64,000 nt of DNA from Streptomyces sp. Tue 6430 (GTDB taxonomy: Bacteria > Actinomycetota > Actinomycetes > Streptomycetales > Streptomycetaceae), in contig JAKGSH010000010.1 of NCBI GenBank assembly GCA_021568835.1, positions 1,860,001-1,924,000 on the forward strand, in the 5' to 3' direction. A program made the position numbers and the translations under genes. Numbering within the stretch: the stretch's first letter is position 1; the number at the start of each line of letters is the position of its first letter. Shown piece after piece: positions 28,604 to 37,940 of the stretch. A model generated the notes under the pieces. That model did no database searches. It was given only the letters and a program-made list of their open reading frames with translations, and had not been told where the DNA came from.

Positions 28604-29959
28604 GTGGCAAACCCGCCGACAACCGGCACGGCGGCGCCGCCCGGCCGCCGGACGGCGCTCGCCGAGGGCGCCGACCGGTTGCGCTCCGCCGCGACCACCG
28701 AGCCGGGCAGGCTCCGTGCCGTCGGCGCCGTTCTCGCCCTCCTCGTCGTCGCCTTCGGCGCCGTCACCGCCTGGCAGACGAGCGACCGCGCGGCCGCCGC
28801 CGACGACGTGCTGCACAAGAGCCAGCCGCTCAGTTCGGCCGCGGCGGACATCTACCGGTCGCTCGCCGACGCCAACACGGCCGCGGCCGGCGGCTTCCTG
28901 GCGGGCGGCCAGGAGACCGCCGCGTCGCGCGAACGCTACGAGGACGACATCGACACGGCCGCCGCCAAGCTCGTCACCGCGGCGAACAACTCCGACGCCG
29001 GTTCCCCCTCCACCGCGGCGATCACGAAGCTCAACACGCTGCTCCCGGAGTACAAGGGCCTCGTCGAGCGCGCCCGCACCTACAACCGGCAGGGCTTCCC
29101 GGTGGGCGGCGCGTACCTGCGCTACGCCAACCAGAAGATGCAGGACGAGATGCTCCCGGCCGCCGAGGACCTCTACGAGAGGGAGAACCAGCGCCTCCAG
29201 GACGACTACGCGGCGGCGAAGCCGTACCCGTGGGCGGCGATCGCCCTCGGCGTCCTCGCGCTGGCCGCCCTCGCCTGGGCGCAGCACCGCGACTACCGCC
29301 GTACGAACCGGGTGCTGAACCACGGCATGGTCGCGGCGTCCGCGGCGTCCGCCGTCGTGCTGCTGTGGCTGGTCGTCGGTCACAGCGTGGCCCGCGCGGG
29401 GCTGGACGAGTCCTACGAGCACGGCGTCCGCTCCCTCGACGTCCTGCACGACGCCCGTATCGCCTCGCTGAAGGCGCGCGGCAACGAGAACCTCACCCTG
29501 GTGGCCCGCGGCGCCGAGACCGTGAAGGTCGACGACACGACGGTCGACGCCTACGACCACGACTTCACCGAGGAGATGGCCACCCTCGGCAAGGGCCTCG
29601 CGGCGGCGGCGGAGCTCGCCGACGACCGGGCCGGCGAGAAGCCGGTCGCGACGGCGCAGAGCAACATGGCGGAGTGGAAGAAGCGCCACGCCGCGGCCCG
29701 CGCCCAGGACGACAACGGCAACTACGAGCAGGCGCTGGCCCTGGTGATCGGCGCGAAGGGCGCGACCGGCGCGTGCTTCGACGGCGTCGACGCCAGCCTG
29801 GCGACCGCGCTCGACCACGAGCGGCACGAGTTCAGGCAGGCGGCCGGTGACGGCCTGGACGCGATGGGCGGGCTGCCGCTGGGCGCGGCCGTCCTCGCCG
29901 TGCTGGCGGCGGCGGGCGCGCTCGTCGGCATCGGCCGCAGGCTGTCGGAGTACCGGTGA
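28604..29959 (+). CDS. GlnX-like four-helix membrane sensor
   Basis: 451 aa from GTG 28604 with GGGGGAGG about nine bases upstream. Four hydrophobic segments (about residues 37-58 LRAVGAVLALLVVAFGAVTA, 206-224, 243-262, 423-445) enclose two extracytoplasmic helical domains of about 145 and 160 residues, the layout of chemoreceptor-type sensors. Followed by a GlnH-like binding protein and a PknG-like kinase, it matches GlnX of the mycobacterial pknG-glnH-glnX operon, which senses extracellular Asp/Glu and controls PknG. Assignment is mainly by context. Confidence 0.72.
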   Translation: MANPPTTGTAAPPGRRTALAEGADRLRSAATTEPGRLRAVGAVLALLVVAFGAVTAWQTSDRAAAADDVLHKSQPLSSAAADIYRSLADANTAAAGGFLAGGQETAASRERYEDDIDTAAAKLVTAANNSDAGSPSTAAITKLNTLLPEYKGLVERARTYNRQGFPVGGAYLRYANQKMQDEMLPAAEDLYERENQRLQDDYAAAKPYPWAAIALGVLALAALAWAQHRDYRRTNRVLNHGMVAASAASAVVLLWLVVGHSVARAGLDESYEHGVRSLDVLHDARIASLKARGNENLTLVARGAETVKVDDTTVDAYDHDFTEEMATLGKGLAAAAELADDRAGEKPVATAQSNMAEWKKRHAAARAQDDNGNYEQALALVIGAKGATGACFDGVDASLATALDHERHEFRQAAGDGLDAMGGLPLGAAVLAVLAAAGALVGIGRRLSEYR

Positions 29960-29972
29960 GAGGGGCGTGACG

Positions 29973-31001
29973 ATGCGTGCGCGACGGATACGGGCCGGCC
30001 TGCGGGGCTGGGGCGGGGTGGGCGCGATGGCGGTCGTCTGCGTCATGGCCCTGGCGTTCGTGCTGCTGCTGCCCTGGACCCAGTCCAAGGGCGACGGCAG
30101 CACCGGCACCGGCGGTCCGGGCGTCGCCGAGGGCAGCCCGGTGGCGGCCTCGACGTGCGAGGCGCCCGAGAAGCAGACGCTGGCGCCGTCGTCCGCGGAC
30201 GGCCCGACGATCGCCGCGATCAAGGCCCGTACGGGTGAGAGGCGCAAGCTGGTCGTCGGCGTCGACCAGAACAGCTACCGCTGGGGCTACCGCAACCCCA
30301 ACACCGCGGGCGCCGCCCTGGAGGGCTTCGACATCGACCTGGTGCGGCGGATCGCCGAGGACCTCCTGGGCGACCGCGACGCGGTCCAGTTCAAGGCGAT
30401 CCCGACCAACCAGCGCATCCCGGCCGTCCAGGAGGGCCGGGTCGACATGGTGGTCCGCACGATGACGATCACCTGCGACCGGATCGAGGACGTCGCGTTC
30501 TCCGCGCCGTACTTCAAGACGGGCCAGCAGGTGCTCGCCCCCAAGGTGTCGACCGTCACGGGCTACAACGGCACGCTGGCGAAGAAGCGGATCTGCACGG
30601 CGGCCGGTTCGACCGCCAACACCCGGCTGACCGACGACGTGAAGGCCGGGAAGCTGCCCGCGACCGCCGACGTCTCCACCACCGTCCCCAACCAACTGGA
30701 CTGCCTGGTGCGGCTGCAGCTCGGGGAGGTCGACGCCGTCGTCACCGACGGGGCCCTGGCGGCGAGCCAGGCCGCGCAGGACCCGACGGTGGAGCTCAAG
30801 GGCGCCGCGTTCACGACCGAGTACTACGGCGTGGCGATGAACAAGGACGCGGACGATCTGGTACGCCGGGTCAACCAGGTCCTGGTGGCGTACCGGGCGG
30901 ACGGCTGGCAGCGGTCGTACGCCGACTGGCTGTCGGCGACACTGGGTTCGGACCCGGCGACGTCGATGCCGCCCGCTCCGCAGTATCTGCGCACGAGTTG
31001 A
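29973..31001 (+). CDS. GlnH-like periplasmic amino acid-binding protein
   Basis: 342 aa, 13 bases behind the sensor gene. N-terminal membrane segment (GAMAVVCVMALAFVLLLPW) without a lipobox Cys, so it is probably tethered by an uncleaved helix rather than lipidated like mycobacterial GlnH. The SBP family 3 domain has LVVGVDQNSYRWGYRNPN, FDIDLVRRIAEDLLG, VDMVVRTMTITCDR, VAFSAPYFKTGQQVLAPK. Predicted ligands are acidic amino acids or glutamine, presented to the adjacent sensor. No ABC permease or ATPase accompanies it, which supports sensing over transport. Confidence 0.82.
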   Translation: MRARRIRAGLRGWGGVGAMAVVCVMALAFVLLLPWTQSKGDGSTGTGGPGVAEGSPVAASTCEAPEKQTLAPSSADGPTIAAIKARTGERRKLVVGVDQNSYRWGYRNPNTAGAALEGFDIDLVRRIAEDLLGDRDAVQFKAIPTNQRIPAVQEGRVDMVVRTMTITCDRIEDVAFSAPYFKTGQQVLAPKVSTVTGYNGTLAKKRICTAAGSTANTRLTDDVKAGKLPATADVSTTVPNQLDCLVRLQLGEVDAVVTDGALAASQAAQDPTVELKGAAFTTEYYGVAMNKDADDLVRRVNQVLVAYRADGWQRSYADWLSATLGSDPATSMPPAPQYLRTS

Positions 31002-31061
31002 CGGGACGGCCGGCGGACGGCGGACCGAGCAGGAGACGGACACAGCGACGAGAGGTGATCG

Positions 31062-32393
31062 ATGGGCGTCACGGGACCCCCCGGGCCGGTGATGGACCGG
31101 GACGAGGTCGACCGTGCGCTGGCGCGGCTCGGCGCGGAGCACGAGGCGATCGAGACCTCGCTTCTCGCCCTCCAGGACCACGCGGGCCGCAGGCTCCTCG
31201 AAGGCGCCGCGCTGACCGGCGTCACCGAGGAGCGCTGGGCGTCCGCGGAGGCGTCGATCACGCTGCTGTGGACGTACTTCGACGCGTACACCGGCGCGTT
31301 GCGCTCCGCGCGGGACATCCGCTCGCGGCGCCGCTGGTCCAGCCGTGAGGACCTGACGGAGCTGACGGAGCTGCTGCGCGGCGAGTCCGTCACGGTCGCC
31401 GGCCCGGCCGCCGCCACGGCGAACGCGCCGACCCTGACCGGCACCGGCAGGCTCAGCGAGAGCTTCTCGCTGGCCGGCCTCGTCGACCGGATGAACGACC
31501 TGTACGCGTCCTCGCTGGACCTGGTCGTCACCGCCGACGCGGTGTGGTCCGCGCTGCCCGCCCGGATAGACCTCCTGGCCGCGGAACTCCAGCGCACCCG
31601 ACAGCTCGCGCACTCCGTGGGCGTGCGCCCCGGCGAGCATCCGGCGGGCGACGACCTGGAGCGCATCACCCGCACCCTGACCTCGCTGCGCGAGCGGGTG
31701 ATCTCCGACCCGCTGGCGTTCTGGGTTCCCGCGCAGGGCAGTTCGGCGCCGGGCGGCGGGCGCCCCGACACCACGGTGTACGACCGGGAGGCGCGCGCCC
31801 TGGAGGACGTGCGCCGGGAGATCGACGCCGTCCTGACGGTTCGTCAGGACGCCGAGCAGCGGCTGGTGCGGCTGCGGGACGTGCTCAGCCGCGCGGACCG
31901 GACCCTCGCCGAGGCGCGCACCGCGCGCGGCGAGGTGCTCGCGAAGATCGCCGCCACCGAGGTGCCGGTCGTCAGCGGCCCGCCGACCGTGCTCCAGGAG
32001 CAGTTGGCGACGGCGGCCGAGTACCGCCGGCACGCCCAGTGGCACCGCCTGTCCCCCCTGCTGGAGTCCCTGGAGCGCCGGGCGGAGGACGAACTGCTGC
32101 GTGCCCGCGAGTCGTTGACCGCGGTCACCGCGCCGCTCGCGATCCGCGCGGAACTGCGCGGCCGGCTCGACGCGTACAAGGCGAAGGTCGCCCGGCACGG
32201 GCTCGCCGAGGACCCGTTCCTCGTCGAGCGCTACGACGCGGCCCGGCGGATGCTGTGGAGCGCGCCCTGCGATCTGCGCGTCGCCGAACAGGCCGTCCTG
32301 CGCTACCAGCAGGCGGCCGCCGAACTGCTGGCCGCGCCGCGCGTGCCCGGGCAGGGCGGCCCCGAGGACCACAGGGGGGAGCAGAGGTCATGA
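31062..32393 (+). CDS. Helical protein of the PknG cassette, unknown function
   Basis: 443 aa, soluble, mostly alpha-helical with a coiled-coil stretch at about residues 245-300 (ALEDVRREIDAVLTVRQDAE and on). No catalytic motif or membrane segment. It overlaps the PknG-like gene by four bases (ATGA). Its fixed place between binding protein and kinase suggests an adaptor linking the sensor to the kinase or a kinase regulator, but nothing in the sequence proves this. Confidence 0.7.
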   Translation: MGVTGPPGPVMDRDEVDRALARLGAEHEAIETSLLALQDHAGRRLLEGAALTGVTEERWASAEASITLLWTYFDAYTGALRSARDIRSRRRWSSREDLTELTELLRGESVTVAGPAAATANAPTLTGTGRLSESFSLAGLVDRMNDLYASSLDLVVTADAVWSALPARIDLLAAELQRTRQLAHSVGVRPGEHPAGDDLERITRTLTSLRERVISDPLAFWVPAQGSSAPGGGRPDTTVYDREARALEDVRREIDAVLTVRQDAEQRLVRLRDVLSRADRTLAEARTARGEVLAKIAATEVPVVSGPPTVLQEQLATAAEYRRHAQWHRLSPLLESLERRAEDELLRARESLTAVTAPLAIRAELRGRLDAYKAKVARHGLAEDPFLVERYDAARRMLWSAPCDLRVAEQAVLRYQQAAAELLAAPRVPGQGGPEDHRGEQRS

Positions 32394-35040
32394 GTCAGGC
32401 AGGGCAGACGTGCCAGCGACCGGGCTGCGAGGGCTCGTACGAGGACGTGGGCGGCGGCGAGCTGTACTGCGACACCTGCGGGCTGGCCCCCGTCGTCGCG
32501 TCGGGGGTCCTCCCTCCGGGGGAGGTCTGGTCGGCTCACCCCCGACCGGCATGACCCGCGGCGGCAGGGGTTCGACGGGCGGGGGTTCTACGGGCGGGGG
32601 CTCGACGGGCGGGGGCTCGACGGGCGGGGGCGGTTCACGTTCCAGCGCGCGCAGCGCACGCACCTCCTCGCAGTCGTCGAAGTCGCGCCGTTCGGTGTCC
32701 GGGCGGCTCTCGCGGTCGCTGCCGGACGCGGCCGGCGGCCGCTCGGTGTCGGTGCGCGGCTCCGGTTCCACGTCCGGTTCGTCCGGGCGGGCCCGGCTCG
32801 GGGCGGGTCTGGTCGCGGTGCCCCAGGTACCGCGCCCCGACCCGCGCGCGATGGTCCTCGACAACCCCGAGGTGCCCGAGCGCAAGCGGTTCTGCTCGCG
32901 CGCCGACTGCGGCGCGCCGGTGGGCCGGGCACGCGGTGAGCGCGAGGGCCGCACGGAGGGCTTCTGCACCAAGTGCGGCCACCCGTACTCCTTCGTCCCC
33001 AAGCTGCGGACCGGCGACGTCGTGCACGGCCAGTACGAGGTCGTGGGCTGCCTGGCCCACGGCGGCCTGGGCTGGGTCTACCTCGCCGTCGACCGGGCGG
33101 TCTCCGACCGCTGGGTGGTCCTCAAGGGCCTGCTGGACACCGGCGACCAGGACGCGATGGCGGCGGCGATCTCCGAGCGGCGCTTCCTCGCCGAGATCGA
33201 GCACGCCAACATCGTGCGGATCTACAACTTCGTCGAGCACCTCGACCAGCGGACCGGATCGCTGGACGGGTACATCGTCATGGAGTACGTCGGCGGCAAG
33301 TCCCTCAAGGAGATCGCCAACGCCCGCCGCACCCCGGACGGCCGGCGCGACCCGCTGCCGGTGGAGCAGGCCTGCGCCTTCGGCATCGAGGCCCTGGAGG
33401 CCCTGGGTCACCTGCACAGCCGCAATCTGCTGTACTGCGACTTCAAGGTCGACAACGCCATCCAGACCGAGGACCAGCTCAAGCTCATCGACATGGGCGC
33501 CGTGCGCAGGACGGACGACGACGAGTCGGCCATCTACGGCACGGTCGGCTACCAGGCCCCGGAGGTGGCGGAGGTCGGCCCGTCGGTGGCCAGCGACCTC
33601 TACACGGTCGGCCGCACCCTGGCGGTGCTCACCTTCGACTTCCAGGGCTACACCACGGCCTTCGTGGACTCCCTGCCCGACCCCGACTCCATCGAGGTCT
33701 TCCACCGGTACGAGTCCTTCTACCGGTTCCTGGTCCGCGCCACCGACCCCGACCCGGCCCGCCGGTTCGCCTCCGCCCAGGAGATGGCCGAGCAGCTGAC
33801 CGGTGTGCTGCGCGAGGTCGTCTCGCTCCAGACGGGGCGGTCCCGGCCCGCGCCGTCCACCCTGTTCGGACCCGAGATGCGCGTCACGGACACGGAGTTG
33901 TTCCCGAAGCTGGACGCGGAGGTGTCGCGGCTGGGGTCCCGGGCCGTCGCGTCACGGCGGGGTCGGGCGGGCGGCGCGGGCGGTGCGCCGACGGGCGGGG
34001 CCGGCGCGGCCGGGCTCGTGCCCTCACCCCGCGTGCCCGGAGCCGTCCCGGCCGGAGCCGGCGGTGCCGTGGCGGGAGCCGGCGGTGCCGTGGCGGGGCT
34101 GGTCAGACCCGTCCCCGCGCCCGCCGCCGGGCTCGCCCTGCCGGTCCCGCACGTCGACCCCACCGACCCCAACGCCGGTTTCCTCACCGGTCTGCTGGCC
34201 TCCGCGCCCGCCGAGCTGATCACCGCCCTCGCGGCCGCGCCGGCCCCGTCGGTGGAGAGCCGGCTGCGGGAGATACGCGCCCGGCTGGAGAACGGCGACT
34301 TCGAGGCCGCCCTGAGGTCGCTGGCCGAACTCGAGGGCGAACGGCCCGACGACTGGCGGGTCGTCTGGTACCGGGGCGTGGCCTCGCTGGTCACCGGCGA
34401 CCGGGCGGGCGCCGCGCTCGCCTTCGACGCGATCTACGACGCCTTCCCCGGCGAGCCGGCGCCGAAGCTGGCGCTCGGCCTGTGCGCGGAGATGCTGGGC
34501 CAGTCGGACAACGCCGCCGAGTACTACCGCCTCGTGTGGTCGACCGACCCGAGCTTCGTGAGCGCCGCGTTCGGCCTGGCACGCGTCCAGCTCGCGGCGG
34601 GCGACCGCCGGGGCGCCGTACGGACGCTGGAGTCGGTGCCGGAGTCCTCCATCCACTACACCGCCGCCCGCGTCGCCGCCGTCCGCGCCCGGCTGCGGCA
34701 GCGGACGGCGGCCGCCGCCGACGTACCCTTCGAGGAGGACCTCGCCGCCGCGGCGGCGCAGGTCGAGGCACTGGACGCCTACGGACTGGATCCGACGCGC
34801 CGGGAGCAGTTGTCCACCGAAGTCCTCGGCTGCGCGCTGGACTGGATACTCTCCGGTGGCCGGGGCAGCAGTGTCTCCGACGACCGGCGGGCGCTGCTCG
34901 GCAGCGACCTGGACGAGCGGGGGCTGCGCTTCGGACTGGAGCGTTCGTACCGCATGCTGGCCCGGCTGGCGACCGGCGCCGAGGAGAGGATCGACCTGGT
35001 GGAACGTGCCAATCGTTACCGCCCCCGGACGTGGGTGTAG
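32390..35040 (+). CDS. pknG: PknG-like Ser/Thr protein kinase with zinc ribbons and TPR domain, one frameshift
   Basis: About 883 aa after correction. N-terminus: zinc ribbon CQRPGC...YCDTCG (about residues 8-30), a Gly/Ser/Thr repeat (four STGGG units), and a second ribbon CSRADCG...FCTKCG (about 170-200). Kinase: Gly loop AHGGLGWVYLA near 220, Lys about 246 (VVLKG), catalytic Asp351 in YCDFKVDN (non-RD), metal Asp368 in LIDMGAVRR. C-terminal TPR-like repeats from about 620. This is the rubredoxin-like/kinase/TPR order of mycobacterial PknG. A G is lost in the run 32503-32507; without repair the N-terminus ends at 32554. Cytoplasmic control of 2-oxoglutarate/glutamate metabolism is the known role in mycobacteria. 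Confidence 0.88.
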
Positions 35041-35043
35041 TTG

Positions 35044-36389
35044 ATGTCCCAGATCCCCGGGCAGGCGACCCTGCCCACGTGCCCGAGCTGCGCGGAGCCG
35101 ATCGACGCGGGTGACCGTTTCTGCGGTGCGTGCGGATACGACCTGTCCGCCGTACCGGCACGTCCGAAGGACACTCCGACGCTCACCATGAACGCGGCGC
35201 AGCAGCCGGCCGCGCGGGGCGCCGCCGGTGCGCCGCCGCTCCCGGCCGGTGCGCCGGCGCCGACGGTCCCGCGGCCGCCGGCCGCCCCGCCCGCGCCCGT
35301 GGCGGCGCCGGTCGCGGCGCCCGTCGCGGCGGCTCGGGTGCCGGCGGACGGGCCGGTGGCACCGACCGCCGCCGCCCCCGCCGTTCCGGCCGTCCCGGCC
35401 CCCGGGTCCGGTTCGACCGGCCCGCCGAGCCGGAGGAGTACCCCCTGCAGGCGCCGGACCCGCGGCTGGCCGTCGCCAAGGTGTGCGTGGCCTGCCGGGC
35501 GGGCCGGGTGGACGACGACGGGTACTGCGAGAACTGCGGGCACGCCCAGCCGCGTGAACGCGACCACATGGAGCAGGAGTCGGGCCCGGTCGCCGCCGTC
35601 AGCGACCGCGGTCTGCGCCACCACCGCAACGAGGACTCCTTCACCGTCGGCCGCACGACGCTGCCCGACGGCGGCCCCGCGCTGGTGGCGGTCGTCTGCG
35701 ACGGCGTCTCCTCCGCGACCCGCCCCGACGACGCCTCGCACGCCGCGGCACAGGCCGCCGGACGGACCCTGCTGGCGGCCCTGCCGCAGGGCACGCACCC
35801 GCAACAGGCCATGCACGAGGCGATCGTGGCCGCCTCGCACGCGGTCGACGCGCTCGCCGGGGAACCGGCCACGGCCCGCGAGCACGCCCCGCACCAGAAC
35901 GCCCCCGCCTGCACCCTCGTCGGCGCGGTCGTCACCGCGGGCCTGCTGGTCGTCGGCTGGGTGGGCGACAGCCGCGTCTACTGGGTTCCGGAGGACCGCG
36001 GCGCACCGCCCGCCCGGCTCACCGAGGACGACTCCTGGGCCGCCCAGATGGTCTCCGCGGGCCTGATGAACGAGGCCGAGGCCTACGCCGACGAGCGCGC
36101 CCACGCGATCACCGGCTGGCTCGGCGCCGACGCCTACGAACTGGAGCCGCACACCGCCGCGTTCAAGCCCGACCGGCCGGGCGTGGTGATCGTGTGCACC
36201 GACGGCCTGTGGAACTACGCGGAAGGGGCCGGGGAGATGGCCGAGGCGCTTCCCCCGGACGCCGCCGCCCGCCCGCTGCACGCCGCCCGGGTTCTCGTCG
36301 GTCACGCCCTGGACGGCGGGGGCCACGACAACGTAACAGTGGCCGTCGTGCCGTTCCCCGCTCCCGCGCAGGGGGCAGGATCGGCCTGA
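35044..36389 (+). CDS. PP2C-family Ser/Thr phosphatase with two zinc ribbons, one frameshift
   Basis: About 448 aa, starting three bases after the kinase stop. Zinc ribbons CPSCAEPIDAGDRFCGACG (about residues 14-32) and CVACRAGRVDDDGYCENCG (about 145-165) flank a Pro/Ala linker. The PP2C domain shows RHHRNEDSF, VCDGVSSATRPD, VGWVGDSRVYW, LTEDDSW, CTDGLWNY and HDNVTVAVV, with the metal-binding Asp residues intact. A C is lost in the run 35399-35403. It is the obvious antagonist of the adjacent kinase. Confidence 0.87.
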
Positions 36390-36408
36390 GGCCACACGCA
36401 CGGACAGA

Positions 36409-36446
36409 GCACCGGCCGGACCCGTACGCACGGGCCCGGCCGGTGC
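36409..36446. terminator. Strong hairpin inside the PknG cassette
   Basis: 17-base arms with one mismatch (GCACCGGCCGGACCCGT / ACGGGCCCGGCCGGTGC), four-base loop, in the 148-base gap between the phosphatase and VWA genes. No T tract. It probably terminates or attenuates transcription, leaving the VWA and FHA genes as a second unit or at lower level. Confidence 0.6.
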
Positions 36447-36537
36447 GCGGGGAAGCAGAGGCGGACCGGAGGGGACCGGTCCGTCCACGTCGTCACCCCA
36501 CACGCCGTGGGAGTTTCCGAGGGGGAGGGAAAAAGGC

Positions 36538-37884
36538 ATGGCCAATTTCTCGAAGTCGAACGTGCCGCGGTTCTCGGTGGACGTCTACCAGAACGCCTAC
36601 CTGCCGGAGGGCGGCCGTGAGGTCAACGCGATCGTGACGGTGACCGCCACCGGCGGCGGCACCGTCGGCACCGGGGTCACGGCACCGCACCTGTACGCGC
36701 CGGGCGAGGGCCCGTCCGCCGCCGTGGTGGTCATGGTCGACTGCTCCGGTTCGATGGACTACCCGCCGACCAAGATGCGCAACGCGCGCGACGCGACGGC
36801 CGCCGCCGTCGACACGCTCCGCGACGGCGTGCACTTCTCGGTGATCGGCGGCACGCACGTGGCCACGGAGGTCTATCCGGGCGGCGGACGCCTCGCGGTG
36901 GCCGGCCCCACCACCCGCGAGCAGGCCAAGCAGGCCCTGCGCCGGCTCAGCGCGGGCGGCGGCACGGCCATCGGCACCTGGCTGCGGCTGGCCGACCGGC
37001 TGCTGGCCGGCGCCGACGTCGCCATCCGGCACGGCATCCTGCTCACCGACGGCCGCAACGAGCACGAGTCGGCCGAGGACCTCAAGGCCGCGCTGGATTC
37101 CTGCGCGGGCCGGTTCACCTGTGACGCGCGCGGTGTGGGCACCGACTGGGAAGTGAAAGAAGTCACAGGCATCGCCGCCGCCCTGCTCGGCACCGCCGAC
37201 ATCGTCGCCGATCCGGCCGGGCTCGCCGCCGACTTCACGCGGATGATGGAGACGGCCATGGGCAAGGAGGTCGCGGACGTCGCCCTGCGGCTGTGGACCC
37301 CGGCCGGCGCGGCCGTCCGGTTCGTCAAGCAGGTCGCGCCGACGGTCGCGGAACTGACCGGCAGGCGCACCGAGTCGGGCCCGCGCTCCGGCGACTACCC
37401 CACCGGTTCCTGGGGCGACGAGTCCCGCGACTACCACGTGTGCGTCGAGGTCCCGGCGGCCGGCGTCGGCCAGGAGATGCTGGCCGCGCGCGTCTCCCTG
37501 GTGGTCCCGGAGCCCGGGGGCGCGGTGCGGAACCTGGGCGCGCAGGGCCTCGTACGGGCCGTGTGGACGGACGACATGGCGGCCTCCACCTCGATCAACC
37601 CTCAGGTCGCCCATTACACCGGGCAGGCCGAACTGGCCCAGGCCATCCAGCAGGGACTGGACCTTCGCAAAGCGGGCGATATGGACGGAGCAACGGCCAA
37701 ACTGGGCCGGGCCGTTCAGCTCGCGAGCGCGTCCGGGAACGCGGATACTGCGAAACTGCTTGCGAAGGTGGTGGACGTGGTCGACGCGCCGACAGGTACT
37801 GTGCGATTGAAGGCGAAGGTCGCGGAGGCGGACGAGATGACCCTCGAGACCCGGTCCACAAAGACTGTTCGTGTAAAGAAGTGA
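36538..37884 (+). CDS. VWA-domain protein of the PknG cassette
   Basis: 448 aa, starting at ATG 36538 behind GAGGGGGAGGG. Von Willebrand factor A domain at about residues 60-240 with a complete MIDAS (VMVDCSGSMD, GGGTAIGTW, ILLTDGRNE). C-terminal beta-rich part and a short helical/TPR-like tail (LAQAIQQGLDLRKAGDMDGA). No signal peptide or membrane segment, so cytoplasmic. The last 250 bases are poorer in G+C than the rest. Probably a protein-binding scaffold for phosphorylated partners. Confidence 0.82.
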   Translation: MANFSKSNVPRFSVDVYQNAYLPEGGREVNAIVTVTATGGGTVGTGVTAPHLYAPGEGPSAAVVVMVDCSGSMDYPPTKMRNARDATAAAVDTLRDGVHFSVIGGTHVATEVYPGGGRLAVAGPTTREQAKQALRRLSAGGGTAIGTWLRLADRLLAGADVAIRHGILLTDGRNEHESAEDLKAALDSCAGRFTCDARGVGTDWEVKEVTGIAAALLGTADIVADPAGLAADFTRMMETAMGKEVADVALRLWTPAGAAVRFVKQVAPTVAELTGRRTESGPRSGDYPTGSWGDESRDYHVCVEVPAAGVGQEMLAARVSLVVPEPGGAVRNLGAQGLVRAVWTDDMAASTSINPQVAHYTGQAELAQAIQQGLDLRKAGDMDGATAKLGRAVQLASASGNADTAKLLAKVVDVVDAPTGTVRLKAKVAEADEMTLETRSTKTVRVKK

Positions 37885-37940
37885 CCTAGCAGACGTAGCG
37901 GACGCTAGAGGAACACCGAAGGAAAGGGGGACGCGCCGAC

